The notes below the pieces were generated by a model. The model had not been told where the DNA came from, made no database searches, and saw only the letters and a program-made list of their open reading frames with translations. The position numbers were made by a program, and so were the translations under genes. From Spirochaetaceae bacterium (GTDB lineage: Bacteria > Spirochaetota > Spirochaetia > Treponematales > Breznakiellaceae), in contig JAITGJ010000266.1 of assembly GCA_031280705.1 (NCBI GenBank), positions 1 to 5,258 of the forward strand: 5,258 bases of DNA. Direction: 5' to 3'. Each line of letters opens with the position of its first letter. Position 1 is the first letter of the stretch. This document shows, piece after piece, positions 1-5,226 of the stretch.

Positions 1-21
1 GGAATTTATTCCAGAAATTCC
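1..21. repeat. Small AT-rich inverted repeat at the left edge
   Basis: GGAATTT (1-7) is the reverse complement of AAATTCC (15-21), with a 7-nt loop. A competing palindrome, GGAAT-TT-ATTCC, occupies 1-12. It may continue outside the window. No function can be assigned from what is visible. Confidence 0.35.
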
Positions 22-34
22 CCAATTCTGCCAT
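1..34 (-). CDS. Possible N-terminus of a gene running off the left edge
   Basis: An ATG at 34 (minus strand) opens a frame that stays open to the window edge and reads MAELGNFWNKF. It is in the same orientation as the PAP2-like gene, 62 nt beyond its stop. Only 11 codons are visible and there is no Shine-Dalgarno sequence, only an A-rich stretch just before the ATG. I do not recognise the product. It could equally be chance, since two plus-strand frames are also open through this segment. Confidence 0.22.
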   Translation of the reverse strand, partial: MAELGNFWNKF

Positions 35-57
35 TTTTTATATGTAATGCGTCCGTA

Positions 58-98
58 CCCGCGAAGCGGCACGCCATGGGCGGTGCGCCGTGCTTTTT
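58..98 (+). terminator. GC-rich hairpins ending in a T-run, possible plus-strand terminator
   Basis: CCGC-GAA-GCGG (59-69) forms a very small hairpin containing GCGAAGC, a known extra-stable DNA mini-hairpin. It is followed by GCACGCC (69-75) pairing with GGCGGTGC (79-86), 7 bp with one bulge. Alternatively 69-73 pairs with 89-93, directly before TTTTT at 94-98. On the plus strand this resembles an intrinsic terminator for a gene lying left of the window. On the minus strand, downstream of the PAP2-like stop codon (97-99), the hairpin is not followed by a U-tract, so it would not be a classical terminator for that gene. It could also be part of a dispersed repeat. Confidence 0.3.
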
Positions 99-933
99 AT
101 ATTCTTATGATTACCCCCAATGAATTATTTGTTATATAAAATGTTAATCTGTTTTCTCTGTTTCCCATTATTCCCCTATAACTTTTTCCAACTGTTTTTC
201 CTACCGCATATCCTATTAACGCTCCCGCAATAACCTCTGAGGCCCAATGCACCGTTACCGATTTTCCCAGCCCCATGAGCGCCGCATAAGTATATACGCC
301 TATTTTTAACGGAAGATTATCATAATACATTTCCGCGATAACCGCCGCCGCCGCAAATGCGTTCGCCGTATGTCCGCTCGGCCAGCCGCCTATGAAATTC
401 ATATTGAACCAGTTAAATTCATCACTGAAATCATCTGCCCTCTGGCTTCTTGTATGGTCAAGTTCGTTTACTATTCCCGGCAAAGCCCTGCCCGTACTCA
501 TTTTCAGAACCGACTGTATGCCAAACGTTAAAGCAAGTGCCTGGACCAATGCCAGGCCGGTAATTTGAAGCCTTTCATCTTTTATGATGCGTCCGGTTAT
601 ATATGCTGCTGCCGGCGCAAAAACGGGAACAGTATATGCGATATATAAACCGGGAATTCCGCATCGGGAAAGCCAATTATTTTCATAGGCGGTGTTCCGC
701 CATTTCCAATCAAGTCCCGTTTCAATAAAAGCCCATGTTTCAAGTCCTGCTCCGATAAAGTTCAAACCGTAATTGTATGTTATCGAATGCAATGCGTTCC
801 AGCCGATATTGTGAAATACCATTGATAGAGATACGCCACGGTACTGTGCCGCATTTGTCTGTTCAATATCCTGCCCAAATGTATAAATACACAAAGAATA
901 CAAAAATATTATCATGAAGAATGCTTTTTTCAT
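97..933 (-). CDS. PAP2-family membrane phosphatase-like protein with altered catalytic motifs
   Basis: Encodes 278 aa. The ATG at 933 is chosen because AAAAAGGA (941-948) lies 7 nt upstream and the protein then starts with a signal-peptide-like segment (MKKAFF, hydrophobic to about residue 19, possible cleavage near Gly20-Gln21). The frame is open upstream to 1245, but that part looks like translated spacer. Hydrophobic segments lie near 92-114, 122-144, 189-204, 209-225 and 230-248, as in PAP2 (type 2 phosphatidic acid phosphatase) proteins, which remove phosphate from lipid phosphates at the outer face of the inner membrane. Motif 2 is intact (PSGH, 185-188). Motif 1 reads K144-x6-LP instead of K-x6-RP. 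In motif 3, His229 sits in HWASE, with Glu233 for the usual Asp, and no Arg six residues before the His (Gly223, with Lys224 next to it). The family is clear; activity and substrate (undecaprenyl diphosphate, phosphatidate or lipid A phosphate) are unknown. It is more AT-rich than the folate genes and is probably a separate transcription unit. Confidence 0.85.
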   Translation of the reverse strand: MKKAFFMIIFLYSLCIYTFGQDIEQTNAAQYRGVSLSMVFHNIGWNALHSITYNYGLNFIGAGLETWAFIETGLDWKWRNTAYENNWLSRCGIPGLYIAYTVPVFAPAAAYITGRIIKDERLQITGLALVQALALTFGIQSVLKMSTGRALPGIVNELDHTRSQRADDFSDEFNWFNMNFIGGWPSGHTANAFAAAAVIAEMYYDNLPLKIGVYTYAALMGLGKSVTVHWASEVIAGALIGYAVGKTVGKSYRGIMGNRENRLTFYITNNSLGVIIRI

Positions 934-1266
934 TCGGCCATCCTTTTTCAGCGGCCCGGATGCCGCCGTTTCATAAATTTGTGTGGACATTTCGCATAAC
1001 TCGATAGCGAAGCTGCCGCAGACTGTTTGCGCACCCCCGGCTTTGCCGGGGACGCCGCCTTCGGCGGTTTGGCCTCCACTCGGCTGGCTTATGGGCTGTG
1101 TCCAGTCCCACGTCTCATTCCGGCGCGCTTTCCCGGCCCGCGCCAATGAAGTTGGCGATGTCGCGCTTCCTGCGGGGAAGCGATGCTTCGCAAAGTCCTT
1201 TCCCGGGCCGGTAAAATGCGCTGCGTTTAGGGTGTTGCAGAGCATTTTTCGGAGACTTCGGCCGGG
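934..1266. repeat. Non-coding, hairpin-rich spacer, repeat-like
   Basis: This 333-nt stretch between the PAP2-like start and the small ORF carries no convincing gene, although the PAP2 frame is open through it. It holds four compact hairpins: 1035-1051 (CCCCGGC-TTT-GCCGGGG), 1055-1067 (CCGCC-TTC-GGCGG), 1141-1157 (CGCCAA-5 nt-TTGGCG) and 1164-1182 (CGCTTCC-5 nt-GGAAGCG, competing with 1177-1189). None is followed by a T-run in either direction. The style resembles dispersed intergenic repeats in termite-gut treponemes as I remember them; that is recollection, not a search. It must also contain the PAP2 promoter, but I see no clear -35/-10 pair. Confidence 0.5.
1021..1032 (-). repeat. 12-nt repeat shared with the other flank of the folate cluster (copy 1)
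   Basis: On the minus strand this reads GCGCAAACAGTC, identical to plus-strand 4856-4867. The two copies lie on opposite sides of the fhs-fchA-folD cluster in inverted orientation. An exact 12-mer is unlikely but not impossible by chance in a window of this size. Confidence 0.5.
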
Positions 1267-1377
1267 TCAGCAAACAAATCCAATCAACATTTGAATATAT
1301 TTTCCATAATGCGTGGCTTTAATTCGCATAACTTTTTTGTTTCTTCCCCCGTTTTTTTTCACCGCAGCTCTCTTCAT
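1267..1377 (-). CDS. Possible 36-aa basic peptide after folD, function unknown
   Basis: ATG at 1377, stop TGA at 1267-1269. A good Shine-Dalgarno sequence, AAAGGA (1386-1391), lies 8 nt upstream, and the ORF begins 30 nt after the folD stop with no terminator between, so it could be the last cistron of the folate transcript. The product begins MKRAAVKKNGGRNKKVMRIK and continues to a short, more hydrophobic end (IQMLIGFVC). It has many Lys/Arg in the first half, a C-terminal Cys and no recognisable domain. The gene is markedly more AT-rich than folD. It could be a real small protein, a decayed gene end or a chance ORF; the ribosome binding site is the main argument for it. Confidence 0.33.
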   Translation of the reverse strand: MKRAAVKKNGGRNKKVMRIKATHYGKYIQMLIGFVC

Positions 1378-1407
1378 CTCAATATTCCTTTCCGGTTGAC
1401 AATTAAA

Positions 1408-2295
1408 CTAAATGCCCGCTCCGGCGCGGCGGGCGGCCCGTACCAAATGGGAGAGCAGGACGGCCGTGGTTACCGCGCCCACGCCGCCGGGTACCGGCGT
1501 AATATCCGCCGCAAGCGGCTCCGCCTCGGCAAAGTTAACGTCCCCCGCAAGAGTCCCATCCTGCCTGAGGTGTATTCCCACGTCAATAATAGTCTGCCCC
1601 GCGGAAAAATGCACCGCGCCCAGCAGTTCCCGCTTGCCCGAAGCGGCGATAACGGCGTCCGCCTCCCGGCACACCGCGGCAAGATTCACCGTCCGGGAAT
1701 GGCAGAGCGTAACCGTCGCGTTCCGGTGGAGAAGCAACATCGCCGCCGGGCGGCCAATCACGAGGCTCCGCCCCACCACCACAAATCGCTTTCCTTCAAT
1801 GCCGATACCGTAGTGATCCAGCAGCGCGATGCACGCTTCGGCAGTACACGGCGCGAATCCGCCGCCCCGCACCGCGCTTCCCGCTTCACCCGCTATACCG
1901 CCTGAATACACGGCCGCGAGGGAACCGGGACTCACGCCGTCCAGATCTTTTGCCGGATCGATAGCGGCGCAAATTTCCGCGTCGTCAAGATGCGCGGGCA
2001 GTGGCCGGAACAGCAATATCCCGTGTACGGCGCTTTCCGTATTAAGGCTCCGGATTAACTCGAGGACTTTATCGTGCGCGGCGTCTTCCGGGAGGACGGC
2101 GTGCCGCACGGTAAGGCCCGCGTCCCCGGCGCGTTTAACGATGCCCCGTTCGTAGGCGCGGTCGTCCTCCCGGCCGCCGATACGGACCAGCGCCAATACG
2201 GGTATGACGCCGCGCGCGGCAAGAAGGACCGTTTCACGCTTGATCTGCTCCATAAGGGCGGCGGCAACAGGCGCGCCGACAAGGATGCGGGCCAT
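1408..2295 (-). CDS. folD: Methylene-THF dehydrogenase (FolD family) lacking cyclohydrolase residues
   Basis: Encodes 295 aa, near the usual 280-300 aa, ending in TAG. FolD proteins interconvert 5,10-methylene-THF and 5,10-methenyl-THF with NAD(P), and most also hydrolyse methenyl-THF to 10-formyl-THF; they are cytosolic. Visible here: Tyr48 of the substrate site, DLDG with the folate-binding Asp119, the nucleotide-binding loop GRSLVIGRP (175-183), CHSRT (198-202) and PGGVG (269-273). Arg176 and Ser200 occupy positions associated with NADP use in the human enzyme, so NADP is likely but unproven. Unusual: the catalytic Lys four residues after the Tyr is Ile52, and QLPLP reads FRPLP (96-100), so the Gln is Phe96. 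PGGVGPMT is PGGVGAVT. In human bifunctional enzyme the Lys is required for cyclohydrolase but not strictly for dehydrogenase, so this protein is probably dehydrogenase-only. Its ATG overlaps the fchA stop (TAATG), implying coupled translation. Confidence 0.93.
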   Translation of the reverse strand: MARILVGAPVAAALMEQIKRETVLLAARGVIPVLALVRIGGREDDRAYERGIVKRAGDAGLTVRHAVLPEDAAHDKVLELIRSLNTESAVHGILLFRPLPAHLDDAEICAAIDPAKDLDGVSPGSLAAVYSGGIAGEAGSAVRGGGFAPCTAEACIALLDHYGIGIEGKRFVVVGRSLVIGRPAAMLLLHRNATVTLCHSRTVNLAAVCREADAVIAASGKRELLGAVHFSAGQTIIDVGIHLRQDGTLAGDVNFAEAEPLAADITPVPGGVGAVTTAVLLSHLVRAARRAGAGI

Positions 2296-2942
2296 TACAC
2301 GCCTACCGGCCGGGCCCGCAGGCGGGCCGTAACATCTTGAATCACCCGCTCCGCAACAGGGTCATAGCGGGCAAGCAGTTCCGCCGCCCGCGCGTCGGTT
2401 CGCAGGGCAAGATCCCGGTCTTTCATGGACCGGGTGTTGGCGTACACATTGAGGGAAGCCCCGGCAAGGGCGGCGCGGCAGAGGGCGGCCCCGGTTCCGG
2501 CATCGCTCACGGCGAGGCGGCTCCCCGTTTCCGCAAACCGCGCGAGAATTTCAAGGGCCTCCCCGCATTTTTCCATGATGGCAAGGGGCGGCCCGGCGGC
2601 GGTAACACGGGCGGTTTCAAGCGCCGCTTCCCGCCCGGCCCGCTCCGCGCGGGTTTCGGCCCGCATGCCCAGGGCGCGGACAAAGGGGGTAAAGGCTTCC
2701 CCGTCCGCTTCTACCAGGGCAAGGAACGCTTCCCGGAGCCGGTCCGCCTCCGCCATGAGGCGCCGTAGTTCATCTTCATGGATCGCGTAGTCCTTCTTGC
2801 CCGCCGTAAGGCTGCCTACCATGCCGCCCAGGGCAATACCCAACGCGGCGCACAGAGCCGCCGCCCCGCCGCCGCCGGGTACGGGGTTTTTCCCCGCAAG
2901 GAGGCGCGTAAATTCCGCGCATGTTTGGGAGATTAGTTCCAT
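2295..2942 (-). CDS. fchA: Methenyl-THF cyclohydrolase, cyclodeaminase family (FchA)
   Basis: Encodes 215 aa, matching stand-alone FchA/cyclodeaminase-domain proteins (about 205-215 aa). The family is the C-terminal domain of formiminotransferase-cyclodeaminase; the stand-alone form in C1-metabolising anaerobes interconverts 10-formyl-THF and 5,10-methenyl-THF. Visible: the glycine-rich PVPGGGGAAA (20-29) followed by ALGIALGGMVGSLTAGKK (33-50), the acidic VEADGEAF (77-84), SDAGTGAAL (146-154) and LNVYANTRSMKDRDLA (164-179). The start at 2942 is preferred because homologues begin about 20 residues before the Gly-rich loop; its Shine-Dalgarno is weak (CAGG). The frame is open to an ATG at 3071, which would overlap fhs by 41 nt and add an Arg-rich tail, so I reject it. 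Formiminoglycine cyclodeaminase activity (purine or histidine catabolism) is an alternative, but the neighbours fhs and folD favour the cyclohydrolase role. The stop TAA shares its last base with the folD ATG. Confidence 0.9.
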   Translation of the reverse strand: MELISQTCAEFTRLLAGKNPVPGGGGAAALCAALGIALGGMVGSLTAGKKDYAIHEDELRRLMAEADRLREAFLALVEADGEAFTPFVRALGMRAETRAERAGREAALETARVTAAGPPLAIMEKCGEALEILARFAETGSRLAVSDAGTGAALCRAALAGASLNVYANTRSMKDRDLALRTDARAAELLARYDPVAERVIQDVTARLRARPVGV

Positions 2943-3030
2943 AACGCGCCTGTTTTCGCCCCGGTAAAGCGGCCGGAGCCGGTTCCGGGCGTGCGGGCGG
3001 GGGTCCACGGTGGAAAAACGCCTCCGGTCT
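2943..3030 (-). other. fhs-fchA spacer with GC hairpin
   Basis: This 88-nt spacer contains CCGGA (2973-2977) pairing with TCCGG (2984-2988), with a 6-nt loop, and a competing CCGG/CCGG pairing at 2961-2976. No U-tract follows, so it is not an intrinsic terminator. It could be an mRNA stability or processing element separating the expression level of fhs from that of the translationally coupled fchA-folD pair. That role is inference. Confidence 0.3.
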
Positions 3031-4719
3031 TCAAAATAGCCCCGAAATGCGGCCCGCGCCGTCAACGTCAATGTTTTCCGCGGCGGGAACCGGCGGAAGG
3101 CCGGGCATGGTCATAATATCGCCGGTAAGCGCGACAATAAAACCGGCCCCGGCGGAAATCCGAAGGCTTCGCACCGTCAGGGTGTGGCCCGCGCTTGCCC
3201 CGCGCAGGGTAGGATCATCGGAAAAACTGTACTGGGTTTTTGCCACACAAATGGGCATGGCGCCGTAACCCTGGCGTTCGAACGCCGCTATCTGCTCCAG
3301 CGCCTGTGGCAGAAAGGTTACCCGTCCCGCACGGTAGATCCGGGAGGCGATGGCTTCGATTTTTTCCCGTATGGGGAGCGCGGAGTCGTAACAAAAGCGA
3401 AATTCCGATGGCGTATCGGCGAGGCGGACTACTTCCCGCGCCAGCGCTTCGCCCCCCGCTCCGCCTTTCGCCCAGACTTCGCTCAGGGCGGCGTTAACGC
3501 CGTGCTCCCGGCACTTCTTTTCCACAAGGTCAAGCTCCGCTTTTGTGTCATGGGGAAAGGCGTTGATCGCCACCACCACGGGAAGGCCGTACACGCCGGT
3601 TATGTTTTCTATATGCTGCGTCAGGTTCGGGATACCCCGTTCCAGGGCGGCAAGGTCCTCCCGCGCAAGGGCGTCTTTTCCCGCGCCGCCGTGGTGTTTG
3701 AGCGCCCGTACCGTGGCGACGATAACCACCGCGTGGGGACGAAGCCCCGCGAAACGGCATTTGATGTCCAGAAATTTCTCGGCCCCCAGGTCCGCGCCAA
3801 AGCCCGCCTCGGTAACGGTATAATCGGCAAGTTTCAGGGCCATTTTTGTGGCGATGATCGAGTTGCAGCCGTGGGCGATATTGCCGAAGGGCCCGCCATG
3901 AATCAGCGCGGGGGTGTGCTCCAGCGTCTGTACCAGATTCGGTTTGAGCGCATCCCGCAGCAGCGCCGTCATGGCCCCCGCCGCGTTCAGTTCCCCGGCA
4001 GTTACGGGCCGCGATTCCCGCGCGGAGCCGCAGGTATAGCCCACCACGACGGCGGCCAGACGCTTTTTTAGATCGTTAATGTCCCGCGCAAGGCAGAGGA
4101 TCGCCATAATCTCGCTTGCCACGGTGATGTCCCAGGCGTCTTCACGGGGCATGCCGTTGGCCTTTCCGCCGAGACCGTCCACGGCAAAGCGGAGCTGCCG
4201 GTCGTTCATGTCCACGCAGCGCCGCCAGGTGATGCGCCGGGGATCAATGCCAAGGCGGTTTCCCTGATAAATGTGATTGTCAAGCATCGCCGCGAGGAGG
4301 TTATTCGCCGCGCCAATGGCGTGAAAATCCCCGGTAAAATGGAGATTGATGTCTTCCATGGGGACCACCTGCGCGTAGCCGCCGCCCGCCGCGCCGCCCT
4401 TCACCCCAAAGACCGGCCCCAGGGAGGGTTCCCGCAGGGCCGTTATCACATTTTTGCCGATCCGGTTAAGCCCGTCGGCAAGCCCGACGGTGGTCGTGGT
4501 CTTTCCCTCGCCCATGGTGGTCGGCGTGATCGCCGTTACCAGGACGAGTTTTCCATCGGCTCTTCCGTCCAGCTCGTTCAGATAATTGTAATCTATCTTT
4601 GCCTTGTATTTTCCATATGGTTCCAGATGCCGGTCCGGCACTCCCAGTTTTCCGGCAATATCGGCAATCGGCTCCATCTTCGTCGCCTGGGCGATTGTAA
4701 TATCCGGCCTGATTTCCAT
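3031..4719 (-). CDS. fhs: Formate-tetrahydrofolate ligase (10-formyl-THF synthetase)
   Basis: Encodes a complete 562-aa protein (family about 555-560 aa), ending in the typical ENIDVDGAGRISGLF. It activates formate with ATP and THF to give 10-formyl-THF in the cytosol, normally as a homotetramer. Visible: the P-loop PTTMGEGKTTT (66-76), REPSLGPVFG (96-105), first family signature GVKGGAAGGGY (105-115, Val where Leu or Met is listed in the signature), HFTGDFHAI (127-135), second signature VATVRALKHHGG (334-345), NAFPHDT (386-392), where the Phe-Pro matches the folate-site residues of the Moorella enzyme, and Trp416, the likely partner stacking on the pterin. Start ATG at 4719 with a strong ribosome binding site. 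With fchA and folD it forms the THF part of the Wood-Ljungdahl methyl branch; the same set also occurs in non-acetogens, so acetogenesis cannot be concluded without CO dehydrogenase/acetyl-CoA synthase and methylene-THF reductase genes. Confidence 0.98.
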   Translation of the reverse strand: MEIRPDITIAQATKMEPIADIAGKLGVPDRHLEPYGKYKAKIDYNYLNELDGRADGKLVLVTAITPTTMGEGKTTTTVGLADGLNRIGKNVITALREPSLGPVFGVKGGAAGGGYAQVVPMEDINLHFTGDFHAIGAANNLLAAMLDNHIYQGNRLGIDPRRITWRRCVDMNDRQLRFAVDGLGGKANGMPREDAWDITVASEIMAILCLARDINDLKKRLAAVVVGYTCGSARESRPVTAGELNAAGAMTALLRDALKPNLVQTLEHTPALIHGGPFGNIAHGCNSIIATKMALKLADYTVTEAGFGADLGAEKFLDIKCRFAGLRPHAVVIVATVRALKHHGGAGKDALAREDLAALERGIPNLTQHIENITGVYGLPVVVAINAFPHDTKAELDLVEKKCREHGVNAALSEVWAKGGAGGEALAREVVRLADTPSEFRFCYDSALPIREKIEAIASRIYRAGRVTFLPQALEQIAAFERQGYGAMPICVAKTQYSFSDDPTLRGASAGHTLTVRSLRISAGAGFIVALTGDIMTMPGLPPVPAAENIDVDGAGRISGLF

Positions 4720-4725
4720 GTAAAA

Positions 4726-4731
4726 CTCCTT
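4726..4731 (-). promoter_or_regulatory. Strong fhs ribosome binding site
   Basis: The minus strand reads AAGGAG, 6 nt before the fhs ATG. It is the best ribosome binding site in the cluster; fchA and folD have only short AGG cores. This fits higher translation of fhs and fixes its start. Confidence 0.85.
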
Positions 4732-4750
4732 GAACCGTCAATGAGACGCG

Positions 4751-4780
4751 CAAAGACCGCGCCCCGCACACAGTCCTTTG
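4751..4780 (-). other. Possible leader hairpin upstream of fhs
   Basis: CAAAGAC (4751-4757) pairs with GTCCTTTG (4773-4780) with one bulged G and a 15-nt GC-rich loop, 32 nt before the fhs start and outside the ribosome binding site. It does not match any tetrahydrofolate riboswitch consensus I know. It could be a 5' leader structure or chance pairing. Confidence 0.22.
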
Positions 4781-4812
4781 GTCCGTACAGTACCGTGAAT
4801 AGGCGGATTTGT

Positions 4813-4920
4813 CTATTGGGCCGGGGAACGCGGGCGGGACAAAGATGGCTGGAGCGCGCAAACAGTCCCGCCATGTACAGCGCATCCCCAAAATCCAACA
4901 ACCCTGTTACTTTTTGCCAT
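4813..4920 (-). CDS. Doubtful 35-aa ORF with good ribosome binding site
   Basis: ATG at 4920, preceded at 5 nt by AAGGA (4926-4930). The peptide begins MAKSNRVVGFWGCAVHGG and stops at TAG (4813-4815). It overlaps the preceding tiny ORF by 14 nt. Its second half crosses into GC-rich, repeat-like spacer, so a conserved protein is unlikely. It could be a leader peptide or the start of a gene disrupted by repeat insertion. No family recognised. Confidence 0.17.
   Translation of the reverse strand: MAKSNRVVGFWGCAVHGGTVCALQPSLSRPRSPAQ
4856..4867 (+). repeat. 12-nt repeat shared with the other flank (copy 2)
   Basis: The plus strand reads GCGCAAACAGTC, the exact inverted counterpart of 1021-1032. 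It lies in the GC-rich part of the fhs upstream region. Confidence 0.5.
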
Positions 4921-5023
4921 AAAATTCCTTTATTATTTCCATATAATCCGTTATATATTCCTTTCCTGGATCATTATATTCAAATGCGCTGCCCCCGCAT
5001 TTTTCTGTCTTTTCCCCATCCAT
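4907..5023 (-). CDS. Possible 38-aa acidic peptide upstream of fhs, unknown or remnant
   Basis: ATG at 5023, stop TAA at 4907-4909. The product begins MDGEKTEKCGGSAFEYND and ends in a plausible amphipathic helix (ITDYMEIIKEFYGKK), a composition more protein-like than the spacers. Its ATG overlaps the stop of a 23-aa minus-strand ORF at 5023-5094 (begins MPFINDQALCEIAGK) in the TAATG manner also used by fchA-folD. Ribosome binding sites are poor: an AGGA is 11 nt or more away. The two pieces may be one small gene broken by a frameshift, or chance. No function can be assigned. Confidence 0.25.
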   Translation of the reverse strand: MDGEKTEKCGGSAFEYNDPGKEYITDYMEIIKEFYGKK

Positions 5024-5143
5024 TACGTATATTTTCCTAAACCGGCAGTCTTCCCGGCAATTTCACATAGTGCCTGATCATTTATAAATGGCATTTTTAT
5101 TTGTGAAGGCGCGTTTTCTATATACAGCCTATGTTTATCTAGT

Positions 5144-5178
5144 GTCTGTCCACAAAGTCGGTTACTTTGCGGACAGAC
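5144..5178. repeat. Inverted repeat 1 of right-edge cluster
   Basis: Arms 5144-5157 (GTCTGTCCACAAAG) and 5165-5178 (CTTTGCGGACAGAC) pair over 14 positions with a single A/C mismatch; a further T-A pair leaves a 5-nt loop. No T-run follows, so a terminator is unlikely. Confidence 0.85.
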
Positions 5179-5181
5179 CTT

Positions 5182-5212
5182 GCATTTTCTCGCCTAAAGG
5201 CTGCGAAAATGC
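5182..5212. repeat. Inverted repeat 2 of right-edge cluster
   Basis: GCATTTTC (5182-5189) pairs with GAAAATGC (5205-5212), with an inner GCCT/AGGC stem (5192-5195 with 5198-5201). A competing hairpin, GAAAAT-GCG-ATTTTC (5205-5219), reuses the right arm, so the two folds exclude each other. Confidence 0.75.
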
Positions 5213-5226
5213 GATTTTCAAGGAAG

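Larger units (their letters stand above)
4720..5143. other. fhs upstream region, no convincing gene
   Basis: This 424-nt stretch must contain the fhs promoter. A weak minus-strand candidate lies near 5119-5148: CAGACA (5143-5148), 18-nt spacer, TATATA (5119-5124), about 400 nt from fhs. A perfect TATAAT at 4973-4978 (minus strand) lacks a good -35. Other structure: the palindrome CATTTATAAATG (5079-5090), which could be an operator, and AAATGCG/CGCATTT (4982-4988 with 4996-5002) followed by T's on the plus strand, which resembles a weak plus-strand terminator. The part from about 4907 to 5140 is AT-rich, while 4740-4900 is GC-rich and resembles the left spacer. Very short minus-strand ORFs in it are treated separately. 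Confidence 0.5.

Noticed and set aside
934..1245. N-terminal extension of the PAP2-like protein to an ATG at 1245
   Set aside because: The extra 104 residues are low-complexity Gly/Ala/Pro/Arg sequence translated from hairpin-rich spacer, whereas the ATG at 933 has a good ribosome binding site and starts a signal-peptide-like segment.
1391..1400. TTGACA-like -35 element on the plus strand near 1396-1401
   Set aside because: No suitable -10 at the right spacing and no plus-strand gene downstream.
1291..1905. Plus-strand open frames antisense to folD
   Set aside because: Arg/Pro/Ala-rich shadow translations with no ribosome binding site or domain.
2943..3071. Longer fchA start at 3071 overlapping fhs
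   Set aside because: It would add 43 mostly Arg-rich residues not seen in the family and overlap the fhs end by 41 nt; the start at 2942 gives the usual family length.
3184..4071. 295-codon plus-strand open frame antisense to fhs
   Set aside because: Long antisense frames are expected in very GC-rich genes; its translation shows no domain and fhs is unmistakable on the other strand.
4720..4900. Tetrahydrofolate riboswitch upstream of fhs
   Set aside because: Attractive from the pathway, but I could not match the leader to the conserved core of known THF riboswitches; only one weak hairpin is present.
4466..4901. Minus-strand frames overlapping the fhs 5' end in other reading frames
   Set aside because: They overlap the certain fhs coding sequence and translate it out of frame.
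4273..5040. 255-codon plus-strand open frame across the fhs start and upstream region
   Set aside because: It is antisense to fhs for half its length, Arg-rich without recognisable motifs, and runs into AT-rich spacer.
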